NCBI GenBank assembly: GCA_963779765.1
Contig: CAVZZP010000002.1
Location: forward strand, 186,001 to 250,000
Direction of reading: 5' to 3'
Length of the DNA: 64,000 bases
DNA from: Silicimonas sp963779765
GTDB taxonomy: Bacteria > Pseudomonadota > Alphaproteobacteria > Rhodobacterales > Rhodobacteraceae
Position 1 is the stretch's first letter. Every line of letters starts with the position of its first letter. Shown here one piece after another: positions 55,846 to 64,000 of the stretch. A program made the position numbers and the translations under genes. The notes under the pieces are model-generated. The model saw only the letters and a program-made list of their open reading frames with translations. It did not search any database and was not told where the DNA came from.

Positions 55846-56349
55846 GACGATACGATCCAGGAGACGAGTTGCTCGAACGGACCCTCGGGGAAGCGCGTTC
55901 CGAGAAGGACGATGAAGAACAGCCAGCCCGCGATGGCGGTGACGGCCGCGAAGATGATGGCCTTCCGCAGGGGGCGCAGGCCCGAGACGTAGCTGCCTGC
56001 GGCGAGGAAGATGAACGTCGTCAGGGTGAACCCGCCCCAAGGCGCCACGACGCCATAGCCAAGAACCAGCCCGAAGAAGATCAGGCGGTTCGTCCGGCCC
56101 TCGCGGGGTCCGAGAATTCGACGCGATCTCGAAGTCCCATTTCCCGCTCTTCGCGCGCAGAGCGGTGCGGATGAAGTAGATCGTCGTCAGGAACAGCAAA
56201 AGGCTTGCCAGGACGAGACCGCTGCGCTGCGCTTCGGGCGGGAAGTCCCAGACCGAGGCGACGTAGTAGATCGCATAGAGAGAGGCTGCGACCGGAAGGA
56301 TAAGGTCGGCCCCGAACGTGCGGCGCGATCCTTTTTCGGGAGGCTTCAT
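55836..56349 (-). CDS. tctB: Tripartite tricarboxylate transporter small permease (TctB), frameshifted
   Basis: Corrected by one base near 56116-56118 it gives 170 residues with four hydrophobic helices: ADLILPVAASLYAIYYVASVWDF, SGLVLASLLLFLTTIYFI, the rejoined TNRLIFFGLVLGYGVVAPWGGFTLTTFIFLAAGSYV and AIIFAAVTAIAGWLFFIVLLG. The length and helix count match TctB. It sits between the receptor and the large permease genes, behind a strong hairpin. Confidence 0.85.
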
Positions 56350-56378
56350 CGGAGTTTCGACCTCAACAGGGGATTAGT

Positions 56379-56403
56379 CGCGGCCCGGATCGTCCGGGCC
56401 GCG
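56379..56403 (-). terminator. Intra-operon hairpin between tctC and tctB
   Basis: A perfect 11-bp stem CGCGGCCCGGA (56379-56389) / TCCGGGCCGCG (56393-56403) with a 3-nt loop, 13 nt after the tctC stop on the minus strand. It probably holds receptor mRNA at a higher level than permease mRNA. Confidence 0.72.
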
Positions 56404-56416
56404 ATACGTCGTGCGA

Positions 56417-57436
56417 TCAGGCGCCCGACAGAAGGTCGCGATACTTGGTCGCCAGTTCCTTCATCGACGCCGCCGTCGCCATCGCCACGGCTTCGTCGCC
56501 TGCGTCGATGAAAGCGGTCGGAAGGCCCGCCGCCTTGACCGCCTCGGCGTAGGCCGGATCTTCCAGCGTCGCCTGCATCGACTCCTTCAGGATCGCGATG
56601 CGGTCGGGGAACTGGTCGTAGGCCGCCTTGTGGACGCCCCAGGCGCGCGAACTATCGAAGTTGGGGATCGATGTCCCCAAGGCCTGGTTCACCGTCGGCG
56701 CATCGCCGCTTTCGGCCGGGGCCACGTTGGTCTCGGCAAAGACACCGAGGACGCGGGCCTGGTCGGCAAGCGCGATCGGGTTGGCGAAGGGAAGGACGCT
56801 CGCGTCCACCTCCTGGGTGATCGCCGCCATGGCCGTCGGGTTGCCGCCGCCGTAGGGCACCAGCGTGAACTGGCCGCCGGTGGCTTCGGCCAGCGACAGC
56901 ACGCCGATGGAACCCGGGTGCGGCAGACGCGAGGTCGAGACCGTGACCGGACGGGTCATCGAGAGGTCGACCAACTCCTGCAGCGTCTGGATCGGGCTTT
57001 CGGCGCCAACCCAGATCGCCATCGGCTCGGACGAGGTCTGCTGGATGTAGACGATGTCCTGGCCGACCTCGATGCCGGTGTCCTGCGTCACCATCATGAT
57101 GACTTCGGGGCCGAGGTTGGCGAACAGGAGGTTGTAGGCGTTCGGTTCCTTGTCGAGATAGAACTCGTAGCCCACCTGTCCGGCAGCGCCGGGGTAGTAT
57201 TCGTACTCGAGGTCGACGCCGATGTGGTTCTTCCACACGCTGGCGAAGACGCGGGCGTCACGGTCGGCCCCGCCGCCCTCGGCGGTCGGGATCGTCACGG
57301 ACAGGTTCCGCTCGGGGAACTGGCCTTGGGCGAAGGCGCGGGATCCGCTCAGCGCGGTGGCGCCGATCAGGCCGCCTGCGCCGCCCAGAAAGCCCCGGCG
57401 GCTTGGCGCGAGAAGGCGCGATTTTGTGCGATGCAT
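56417..57436 (-). CDS. tctC: Tripartite tricarboxylate transporter substrate-binding protein (TctC/Bug type)
   Basis: A 339-residue periplasmic receptor. The N-terminus SRRGFLGGAGGLIGATALSGSRAFA looks like a Tat signal, unusual for this family. Then FPERNLSVTIPTAEGGGADRDAR, YYPGAAGQVGYEFYL, PIQTLQELVDLSMTRPVTVSTSRLPHPGS (by its ends), GGNPTAMAAITQEVDASV and a C-terminal helix. The usual PFAPGGxxD motif of Bug proteins is replaced by PTAEGGGADRD. It is the first gene of tctCBA and is preceded by the alpha/beta hydrolase gene on the same strand. Confidence 0.88.
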   Translation of the reverse strand: MHRTKSRLLAPSRRGFLGGAGGLIGATALSGSRAFAQGQFPERNLSVTIPTAEGGGADRDARVFASVWKNHIGVDLEYEYYPGAAGQVGYEFYLDKEPNAYNLLFANLGPEVIMMVTQDTGIEVGQDIVYIQQTSSEPMAIWVGAESPIQTLQELVDLSMTRPVTVSTSRLPHPGSIGVLSLAEATGGQFTLVPYGGGNPTAMAAITQEVDASVLPFANPIALADQARVLGVFAETNVAPAESGDAPTVNQALGTSIPNFDSSRAWGVHKAAYDQFPDRIAILKESMQATLEDPAYAEAVKAAGLPTAFIDAGDEAVAMATAASMKELATKYRDLLSGA

Positions 57437-57517
57437 CTTGGTTCTCCTCCTTGGTTTATCCGCGAGCCCAATCCTCCTCGGGTGCGCGTCTCGTCGTCTC
57501 CCGGACGAGCCGGGTCG

Positions 57518-58433
57518 TCAGTGGCCGGTGTAGACCGGCGGCGTGCGCGTCCAGAAGTCGAGCAGGACGTCGTAGACCGTCATGTAGTTGAGCTGCTGGA
57601 ACGAGGCGTGGGCGATGCCCTGCATCACCGTGAACTGCTTGTCGGGGTGCGGGAGCCGTCCGAAGAAATCGAGCAGATCCTCCATGCTGGCGATGCCGTC
57701 GTATTCGCCGCGCATGACGATGGTCGGCATGGTCAGCTTCTTCGGATCGTTCAGCGGCAGGTGCGCGCACATATCGGTATAAGTGCCCGTCGGCATCGAG
57801 TCGTCGAGGGCGAGGATCGCATCGGCGAAGGCGTCGACCACCTTGTCGTCGGCGGTGCCGGCGTGATCGCGGTTGAAGATCGAGTGGACGAAGGCCCGGT
57901 CGATCGGGCGGCGGTCGTTCTCCTTGAAGAAGTCGAGCTTCTTGGCCCGCTCCTGCAAAGTTGGGCTGCCCTCGCCCGTCCAGACGTAGGCGTCGAGCGC
58001 GAGGCGCGAAACACGGCCCGGCTGCCGTTCGGCGAAGGTCGCAGCGCGGAGCGCGCCAGACGAGATGCCGTAGACGCACATCGGGCCGTCGCCTGACACG
58101 GCGCGGATCACCTTGTCCGCGGCTTCAAGGTCGTCTCCGCCGTCCGAGATCGTCGCGCGTGTGCCGCGATCCTTGGTCGAGCGGCCGTAACCCTCCATGT
58201 CGACGCACCAGCAGTCGAAGCCCTTCGAGGCGAAGTAATCCATTGCGGAAGAAAACGGCCGTCCCGGAACCTGGAGATCGAACGTCGGCTGCGAGGCCAT
58301 CGACGAGCCGTGGACGAACAGGGCCACGCCATTCGGTGCGGAGTTCTGACAGGGTCTTGCGCCACATGAAGAGCTTCGCGTCGCCCTTCTCGGCCCAGTG
58401 CTCGGTGCCGGTGATCTCGGTGGTTTGGTCCAT
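57518..58433 (-). CDS. Alpha/beta hydrolase, frameshifted
   Basis: With the extra base near 58349 removed the protein is 304 residues. The oxyanion region VALFVHGSSMASQPTFDLQVPG, the strand GFDCWCVDMEGYGRSTKDRG, the nucleophile elbow VYGISSGALRAATFAE (Gly-x-Ser-x-Gly), the Asp region TMPTIVMRGEYDGI and the His in MQGIAHASFQQ are in the usual order. It has no signal peptide, so it is cytoplasmic. Carboxylester or thioester hydrolysis, or C-C cleavage of a ring-opened product, are possible. It belongs to the gene set leading from the FAH gene to tctC. Confidence 0.86.
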
Positions 58434-58461
58434 GCGTCTCTCCGTCGTTCGTGTCTGTCGA

Positions 58462-59438
58462 TCAGATGCCGAGCTTCGACATCTGCTTTTCGGGATACCG
58501 TGTCCCTGCCGCCGCGCCGGGCGCAAAAGCCTGGCCGAGGTCGGCGAGGTCGGAATCCGTCAATTCGAGGTCTGCGGCGTTCGCGTTCTCCTCGACCCAC
58601 TTCACCTTCTTGGCACCGGGGATCGTCGCCACGTCCTCGCCGCGCGACAGGACCCATGCGATGGCCACCTGTGCGGGGGTCGCGCCGTGGCGCTCCGCGA
58701 CGCTGCGAAGCGCGTCGATCAGGGGCAGGTTCTGCGCGATGTTGTCGGGGTCAAAGCGCGGATGGTCGCGGCGGCGATCCTCGGGGATGAGGGTATCGAC
58801 GTCGGGGATCGTGCCGGTCAGGAACCCGCGACCGAGGGGCGCGTAGGCGACGAACCCGATGCCAAGTTCGCGGCAGGTGTCGACGATGGCGCCCTCGACG
58901 TCGCGCGACCAGAGCGACCATTCGGACTGGAGGGCCGCAATTGGATGGACCTTGGCCGCACGGCGCAGTGTGTCGGAACCGGCTTCTGAGAGGCCGATGT
59001 GGCGCACCTTGCCCGCTTCGACCAGCCGGGACATCGCGCCGACGCTGTCCTCGATCGGCACATCGGGGTCGACGCGGTGAAGGTAGTAGAGGTCGATGGT
59101 CTCGACGCCGAGGCGCTCGAGGCTTGCGTCGCAGCCCGCGGTGATGTGTTCGGGGCTGCCGTCGACCGTGCGGGGCTTCGCCGCGCGCCCGAGGTTTCCG
59201 ACCTTCGTGGCGATGACGGCATCGCGGCGCCGGTCCTTCAGCGCTTCGCCGATCAGGCGTTCGCCGTGACCGTTGCCATAGACGTCGGCTGTGTCGAGAA
59301 GCGTCATGCCCAGGTCGAGGCGCGATGTATGGCACGCGTGGACTCTGGGTCGTCCTTGGTGCCGTAGGCCGTCGACATGCCCATGCAGCCGAGGCCGATG
59401 CTGGGCACCTCAAGTCCGCCGAGTTTGGTCGTTCTCAT
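58462..59438 (-). CDS. Aldo/keto reductase, frameshifted near the N-terminus
   Basis: One base appears lost near 59319-59321; restored, the enzyme is 325 residues. MRTTKLGGLEVPSIGLGCMG starts the barrel, the repaired part reads AIHRALDLGMTLLDTADVYGNGHGE with catalytic Asp and Tyr, then VIATKVGN (Lys), YYLHRVDPDVP (His), LQSEWSLWSRDVE and PGAKKVKWVEENANA for cofactor binding. This is the AKR class that reduces aldehydes with NADPH (YajO/AKR13-like). Its likely role is reduction of an aldehyde intermediate of the FAH gene cluster. Confidence 0.88.
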
Positions 59439-59460
59439 TCGTCCCCTCCCCTTGCCGCGG

Positions 59461-60756
59461 TCACATCGCGGGCTCCAGGATGTCGTAGCCGCAGAGCCGG
59501 TCGATGGCGTGGACGAAGCCGCGACCGTCCACGTCGACGTCGTTGGTCTGAGGGGCTGCGGTGCCGCCCCTTGGTTCCGGAATGTAGTGCCCGATCTCCG
59601 TCGGTCGCGTCGGATCGCTGAGGTCGAGCATCCTGATCCCCCCTGCAAACCACGCTACCGGCATGGGCGACGCAGCAGGCCGTTCCGCAAACTGGTGAGC
59701 GCCAAAACGCAGTCCTCCGCGGCTCCAGGGACTGTCGAGTTCGCTGACCTCGAAGGTCGCGACGGGTTCGATCGCCGACAGGTCGGTGACGTCGAGCACC
59801 CACATGAAGGCGTGCGGCGTACCGGGGCGGTGGTCGTGTTCCTCGTCTATCGCGAGCGCGTAGCGGCGGCCATCAAAGGTTCCGGGCAACGGCATGGCGG
59901 TGTGCAATGGCTCGGGGAAGGCTTTCGGGTGAGGCCAGTAACCGATCTCGCTCATGGCCGAGGGGTCGCTGACGTCGAGGACGCGGAAGCCCTCGTGCCA
60001 CCAGGCCGCCCAGACCTCGTCGCCGAACCTCAGCCCGTGGTGGAGGCGGTGCGTCTGGCCGGGCCAGTCCGGCACCTCTCCCGCCGCCACATGCTGGCCG
60101 GGGGCGGACCAGCGGCCTGCCTCGATAGGGCGCGCGGGATCGGAGAGGTCGTAGGCGACGAGGATGTTGCCGCGATAGCCCTCCATCTCGGTCGAGATCC
60201 AGGCGTACTGCTCATCGAGGTCGAAGCGGTGGACGCCGATCCCTCCGGTGCGCTGATGGGCGAGAAGGCGCGGATTGGCCTTGTCGCGGATGTCGTAGAC
60301 GCGGAAGCCGCCGTCCTCGTAGGGCGTCGCGGCGTGGCGGCGCAGTTCATCCATGCGGGCTTCGGGGATGCCGAGCCTTTCGGCCAATTCGCCTTCGGTC
60401 GGCGCGCGGCCGAGGTCAGCCGTCAGGGTTTCGGTTTCGGTCGCGATCCGGGCGGCGCGGCGGCGGAAATGGCGGTCGGCCTGCTCGACGTTGACGACCA
60501 TGATGTCGCCCGTCACGCGGACCTTGTGGGTGTGCGAGGTGTCGTCGGGCAGCGTGATGGCGGCCACGACCTTTGGCGCCCGCGGGTCCGAGATGTCGAT
60601 GATCGAGGTGCCGTGCGGCGCCTTCATGTGGCCGACGTAGGCAAAGTCACCCTCGACCGTCACCTGCCCGCCTCCGGGCATGTCGTCGATCCCCCCGAGT
60701 TGCCGCACCCCCTTGGCGAGGGGCGCGGCGGCTGGCTGGGAGGCGGGTGCATTCAT
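59461..60756 (-). CDS. LVIVD-repeat (beta-propeller) protein with an inserted helical segment
   Basis: A 431-residue protein. Repeats of the form VYDIRDKANPRLLAH, VAYDLSDPARPIEAGRW, FRVLDVSDPSAMSEIGYW and IRMLDLSDPTRPTEIGHY show the LVIVD seven-bladed propeller. Residues about 94-148 interrupt it with a helical insert whose part LGRAPTEGELAERLGI looks like sigma-70 region 3. No signal peptide is visible, so it is probably cytoplasmic. Its stop and start are tight against the aldo/keto reductase and FAH genes. Function is unknown; relatives occur in aromatic and ether degradation clusters. Confidence 0.8.
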   Translation of the reverse strand: MNAPASQPAAAPLAKGVRQLGGIDDMPGGGQVTVEGDFAYVGHMKAPHGTSIIDISDPRAPKVVAAITLPDDTSHTHKVRVTGDIMVVNVEQADRHFRRRAARIATETETLTADLGRAPTEGELAERLGIPEARMDELRRHAATPYEDGGFRVYDIRDKANPRLLAHQRTGGIGVHRFDLDEQYAWISTEMEGYRGNILVAYDLSDPARPIEAGRWSAPGQHVAAGEVPDWPGQTHRLHHGLRFGDEVWAAWWHEGFRVLDVSDPSAMSEIGYWPHPKAFPEPLHTAMPLPGTFDGRRYALAIDEEHDHRPGTPHAFMWVLDVTDLSAIEPVATFEVSELDSPWSRGGLRFGAHQFAERPAASPMPVAWFAGGIRMLDLSDPTRPTEIGHYIPEPRGGTAAPQTNDVDVDGRGFVHAIDRLCGYDILEPAM

Positions 60757-61631
60757 CAGGCCACCGGGTTTTCGAGGACGCCGAGGTTCGTGATCTCGAT
60801 CTTCACGCGATCGCCGGCCTTCAGGTAGCGCGGCGGGTTGAACCCGATGCCGACACCGGCGGGCGTACCGGTCGCGATCACGTCGCCGGGTAGAAGCGTG
60901 CCCGTGGCGGTGAGCGTCTCGATGATGGTCGGGATATCGAAGATCAGGTCGGCCATGGTCGCGTGCTGCCGCTCTTCGCCGTTGACGAATGTCTTGAGCG
61001 TGATGCCCGGCAGGTCCGGCATCTCGTCCGCCGTCGCGATCCAGGGACCCATCGGGCAGAAGGTGTCGAGGCCCTTGCCGATGGTCCACTGGCTGTGGCG
61101 GCGCTGAAGTTCGCGCGAGGTCATGTCGTTCACGATGACGAATCCGAAGACATAGTCCATCGCGTCGTCCTTCGACACGCGGGAGGCCTTCTTGCCGATC
61201 ACGACGCCCAATTCGCCTTCGAAGTCGATGGTGCCTGTCGGGTCGACCTCGGAGCGGATCGCTTCACCTGGGCCGATGAGACCGGTCATCGCCTTCGTGA
61301 AGATGACGGGAACGGTCGGCGTCTCTTCCTTGCCGGAGGAGTCGAAGCCGGAATTGTGAAATTCCTTCGCGTGCGCATGGTAGTTCTTGCCGACGCAGAT
61401 CACGTCGCGCACGAGGCGCGGCATCGGCGGCAGGAGGCGGACGTCCTTCAGCGGAAGACGCTCCGCCGAGACGGCCAAGTCATTCCAGCGCGAGACGCCT
61501 TCGTCGCCAGAGCCGATCAGGTCGAGAACGGCGGTGTCGGCGGACGGACCCTCGGCGCAGACGACAACGTCTTCGCCGTCGATGAAGCCGGCCTTGACCG
61601 TGTCGCGGTGGAGGAAGGTTACGAGCTTCAC
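60756..61631 (-). CDS. Fumarylacetoacetate hydrolase-family protein (two-domain form)
   Basis: A 291-residue enzyme with an N-terminal FAH_N-like domain (MKLVTFLHRDTVKAGFIDG) and the catalytic domain from about residue 75: VICVGKNYHAHAKEFHNSG, IDFEGELGVVIGKKASRV (metal-binding Glu), VFGFVIVNDMTSRELQRRH, LLPGDVIATGTPAGVGIGFNPP. It starts with GTG (61631) right next to an inverted repeat that is a candidate operator. Reactions of this family are hydrolysis or hydration of 2,4-diketo or 2-hydroxymuconate-type acids. It is the first gene of the minus-strand catabolic set controlled by the divergent GntR gene. Confidence 0.9.
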   Translation of the reverse strand: MKLVTFLHRDTVKAGFIDGEDVVVCAEGPSADTAVLDLIGSGDEGVSRWNDLAVSAERLPLKDVRLLPPMPRLVRDVICVGKNYHAHAKEFHNSGFDSSGKEETPTVPVIFTKAMTGLIGPGEAIRSEVDPTGTIDFEGELGVVIGKKASRVSKDDAMDYVFGFVIVNDMTSRELQRRHSQWTIGKGLDTFCPMGPWIATADEMPDLPGITLKTFVNGEERQHATMADLIFDIPTIIETLTATGTLLPGDVIATGTPAGVGIGFNPPRYLKAGDRVKIEITNLGVLENPVA

Positions 61632-61632
61632 T

Positions 61633-61661
61633 TTATCGATTCACTTTCATTTTGTCGATAA
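61633..61661. promoter_or_regulatory. Candidate operator in the divergent spacer
   Basis: TTATCGA (61633-61639) and TCGATAA (61655-61661) form an inverted repeat with a 15-nt spacer. It abuts the GTG start of the FAH gene and lies 60 bp before the GntR start. GntR/FCD regulators bind such AT-rich palindromes. Not tested. Confidence 0.45.
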
Positions 61662-61720
61662 TCCATGCGATCATATGCAGTATTGCTTGTCAACTCGGCA
61701 ACGAGACTGGATGATTGCGC

Positions 61721-62428
61721 ATGGAGCAGATTTTGCCGTCCCTCACCGCTGACGATTTCGTGCGCCCCATTTCTCCCGCTCCGGGCGAGACCCTGACAGA
61801 GGCAGCCTACTTCGCCATCCGGCGCGACATCATCTCGGGCGCCCTTGCCCCCGAGGAACGTCTGAGAATCGAAAGGTTGTCCCGGCTCTATGGCGTGGGA
61901 CCCACCCCGCTTCGCGAAGCGTTGCAGCGCCTTTGCGCGGCGGGTCTGGTTCATGCGAGCGGGAACAAGGGCTTCGCGGTCGCTCCCCTCAGCATGGACG
62001 AGTTCCTGGACCTCACCATCGCCCGGGTCGCCATCGAGGAGCAGGCGCTGCGACTGTCGATCGAACACGGCGACGACGCCTGGGAGTCGCAGGTCGCTGC
62101 GACGGCCTACCAACTCAACAAGAAGGACGTGGCGCTGATCGCCTCGGGAGAGGTCGTGCTGTCGGACTGGGAGGCCGCGAACAGCGCTTTCCACGCCGCG
62201 ACGGTCGCCGCCTGCGGATCGCGGTGGCTGCTGACGCTGCGGGCCAGGCTGAACGAGCAGGTCGAGCGCTATCGGCTGGCATCTGTCGCGCTGCGCCGCA
62301 CCGACCGCGACCTTGTCCACGAACACGCCGACATCGCGACGGCGGTTCTGAACCGCGACGCGGACCGGGCGTCGGCGCTGATCGCACAGCATTTCCGAAA
62401 GACGGCATCGCTGCTGGCCGGCGCCTGA
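61721..62428 (+). CDS. GntR-family transcriptional regulator (FCD domain)
   Basis: A 235-residue regulator. Winged helix at about 25-90: AYFAIRRDIISGALAPEERLRIERLSRLYGVGPTPLREALQRL (by its ends) and GFAVAPLSMDEFLDL. The C-terminal FCD domain has ARVAIEEQALRLSIEHG, then SAFHAATVAACGSRWLL and EHADIATAVLNRDADRASALI with the metal-ligand His and Asp. It is divergent from the FAH operon and likely represses it. Starts are possible at ATG 61721 or TTG 61715; I prefer the ATG. Confidence 0.88.
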   Translation: MEQILPSLTADDFVRPISPAPGETLTEAAYFAIRRDIISGALAPEERLRIERLSRLYGVGPTPLREALQRLCAAGLVHASGNKGFAVAPLSMDEFLDLTIARVAIEEQALRLSIEHGDDAWESQVAATAYQLNKKDVALIASGEVVLSDWEAANSAFHAATVAACGSRWLLTLRARLNEQVERYRLASVALRRTDRDLVHEHADIATAVLNRDADRASALIAQHFRKTASLLAGA

Positions 62429-62431
62429 CGA

Positions 62432-63697
62432 CTACCCGTCGGGCGCTTTGGCGTCCTCGTCCGAAGCCTGGTCGATGGCCCAGGCCACGCTGAAGCCGTG
62501 CAGCATCGTGGACATCAGGATGACGATCGCGACGAGCGTCCAGAGCGGCGCCTCGTCGATGAACTCGATGTGGCTGGCCGCATAACACAGGTAATAGATC
62601 GACCCGATTCCGCGCACCCCGTAGATCGAGACGATGGCACGGTCGTTGCGGACAAGGTCGGTGCCCATGAGCGCCAGCCAGCCGCAGAGCGGGCGAACGA
62701 CAACCAGTAGCAACACCGCGATCAGAACGAGCGTCCAGGTCGCCGCAAGAAGGAGCGTTGGCAGGATAGAGCCGAGCGCTACGAGAAGCCCCGCCGTCAG
62801 TGCATGCTCGATGGTGTCCGAGAAATCATGGAGACGGCGATGGAAGTCGTGATGCTCTTCGATGCGCCGAAGCGTCAGACCCAGGACGGCAACGGCGATG
62901 AAGCCGTAACCCTCGACGATCTCGGTCGAACCATAGCAAAGGAAGACCCCGGCAAGTGCTATGATGCCGGACCCGGTTTCGGCGAGAGGCGCTCCGCCGG
63001 GCAGACGGAACAGCACGAAGCCGAGCGCCTTCGCCCCCAGCCAGCCGGTCGCGACGCCCACGGCGATACGGTAGACGACGTCGAGCGCGAGCCATTCGAG
63101 CACGAAGCTCTCGGGCGTCAGCGACCCAGCCGCGACCAGCAGGCCCAGATAGACGAAGGGAAAGGCCAGACCGTCGTTCAGCGCCGCCTCGGTCGTCAGC
63201 GTGTAGCGCACCGGATGTTCGGACCCCTCCTGCGGCGGGCCGACCTGAACATCCGAGGCGAGCACGGGATCCGTGGGTGCTAGGACCGCCCCAAGGAGAA
63301 TGGCGCCGGCAAGCGTCATGCCAGCGAGGGCCCATCCGAGGAAGGCGACGGCGAAGATGGTCAGAGGCATGGTGATGGCGAGAAGGCGGATGGTCGGGAT
63401 CCACCGCCTCCCTGGCGTCAGCGAATCGATCCGGAGCCCCGTGCCGAACAGCGCCACGATCACGGTCAGTTCGCTGGCCAGTTCCCACGGCGCCGGCGTC
63501 TCGCGCGGATCGGGGAGGATCGGAAAGGGCGCGAGGGCATAGCTGGCGGCCGCCCCGAAGAGGATCATCAGGGGCGCGGCCGCAGGCTCTCGACGCGAAA
63601 AGAGCCTCGGCGTCCAGAAAGCCAGAATGATGACGAGCCCCACGCACACGAGGGTGAGGTGGTAGGGGCTGACTGCGAAAAAGGGCGTGTCTTCCAT
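62432..63697 (-). CDS. Cation:proton antiporter, CPA1 (NhaP/Nha-type) family
   Basis: A 421-residue membrane protein with about 12 helices. The exchanger motif GAVLAPTDPVLASDVQVG carries the Thr-Asp-Pro pair and TTEAALNDGLAFPFVYLGLLV the Asn-Asp pair that bind the cation in CPA1 antiporters. RAIVSIYGVRGIGSIYYLCYA near the C-terminus is also typical. It probably exchanges Na+ or K+ for H+ across the inner membrane. It converges with the GntR gene with only three bases between. Confidence 0.93.
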   Translation of the reverse strand: MEDTPFFAVSPYHLTLVCVGLVIILAFWTPRLFSRREPAAAPLMILFGAAASYALAPFPILPDPRETPAPWELASELTVIVALFGTGLRIDSLTPGRRWIPTIRLLAITMPLTIFAVAFLGWALAGMTLAGAILLGAVLAPTDPVLASDVQVGPPQEGSEHPVRYTLTTEAALNDGLAFPFVYLGLLVAAGSLTPESFVLEWLALDVVYRIAVGVATGWLGAKALGFVLFRLPGGAPLAETGSGIIALAGVFLCYGSTEIVEGYGFIAVAVLGLTLRRIEEHHDFHRRLHDFSDTIEHALTAGLLVALGSILPTLLLAATWTLVLIAVLLLVVVRPLCGWLALMGTDLVRNDRAIVSIYGVRGIGSIYYLCYAASHIEFIDEAPLWTLVAIVILMSTMLHGFSVAWAIDQASDEDAKAPDG

Positions 63698-63915
63698 TGT
63701 CAGTCAGATAGACCCCGGAAGCGGCCTGTCCGCCAGTCCCAACGGCGGTTCTTCTTAAGGTTTTACAGGCCAGGCAGCGACTTCCGTCGGCGGAGGACCC
63801 ACCCTGTTCGTTGCGGATACGAAGATCGCTGTCTCGCAAGGACATAGCGATGATTGGTCTCGCCGAGACGGCAACGCTGCGGCGTTCGCTCGGCTGATAG
63901 AAAGAACGCTTAGAC

Positions 63916-64000
63916 TCAGGTCTTCGCGCTCCTGTCATGGCGGCTGAGCGTGTCCCTCAGCGAGACGTAGGACACTGGCTTTTCGAGAAGCGCCAGGGCG
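63916..64000 (-). CDS. C-terminal end of a probable response-regulator receiver protein (cut by window edge)
   Basis: Only 27 codons are visible. The frame ends ALALLEKPVSYVSLRDTLSRH and then a stop at 63916. The Lys-Pro pair after a hydrophobic strand is the conserved switch region of CheY-like receiver domains. The region 63698-63915 in between contains no gene I can support. Confidence 0.45.
   Translation of the reverse strand, partial: ALALLEKPVSYVSLRDTLSRHDRSAKT

Overview
The window is GC-rich and almost fully coding. Gene content and style (several TRAP transporters, a TAXI-type fused TRAP permease with DUF1850, liv-type ABC and tripartite tricarboxylate transporters, methylcrotonyl-CoA carboxylase, valine catabolism, monomeric isocitrate dehydrogenase, PutA without an N-terminal DNA-binding domain) suggest a chromosomal segment of a heterotrophic alphaproteobacterium, most likely Rhodobacteraceae/roseobacter-like. 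This taxonomic call is inference; no rRNA or marker gene is present. I saw no tRNA, rRNA, CRISPR array, insertion sequence or phage gene.

Layout. (1) 1-15.0 kb, plus strand: a TRAP transporter (DctP end, DctQ, DctM) followed by a tightly overlapping catabolic set: phytanoyl-CoA dioxygenase-like enzyme, altronate dehydratase-family enzyme, Gfo/Idh/MocA oxidoreductase, sarcosine-oxidase-like flavoenzyme, beta-hydroxyacid dehydrogenase, EamA transporter, KDG kinase, SDR, aminotransferase; then a Cys-rich zinc-finger protein, a nucleotidyltransferase and a second beta-hydroxyacid dehydrogenase. It reads as uptake and breakdown of an unusual, probably N-substituted, sugar acid through 2-keto-3-deoxygluconate. 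(2) 15.1-22.8 kb, minus strand: DUF1963 protein, NeuC-type epimerase, thiolase, and methylcrotonyl-CoA carboxylase with a macro-domain gene between its two subunit genes (leucine catabolism). (3) 22.9-27.9 kb, plus: CitE-like lyase, SDR, acyl-CoA dehydrogenase, hydroxyisobutyryl-CoA hydrolase and mmsB (valine catabolism). (4) 28.0-35.4 kb: icd, then an FAH-family hydrolase divergent from a GntR regulator and an ABC importer. (5) 35.5-42.3 kb, minus: a possible signalling block of a Ser/Thr kinase with a periplasmic PDZ-like tail, a PP2C phosphatase, a PstS-OmpA fusion and a periplasmic PilJ/Cache-like protein. (6) 42.5-64 kb, mostly minus: putA, a TAXI TRAP system, a liv ABC system, tctCBA, then hydrolase, aldo/keto reductase, LVIVD-repeat protein and FAH hydrolase under a divergent GntR regulator, a CPA1 antiporter, and the tail of a probable response regulator.

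Data quality matters. I count about 20 single-base frameshifts plus one in-frame TGA, each inside an otherwise full-length gene. Most are +1, and correcting each one restores both the reading frame and a normal family length. I therefore annotate these genes at full span as CDS and give the break point. Uncorrected long-read errors are a more likely cause than mass decay.

The least-described parts are the sugar-acid cluster, the kinase/phosphatase/PstS-OmpA/PilJ block, the macro gene inside the MCC operon, and the paired inverted repeats covering the start of the zinc-finger gene.
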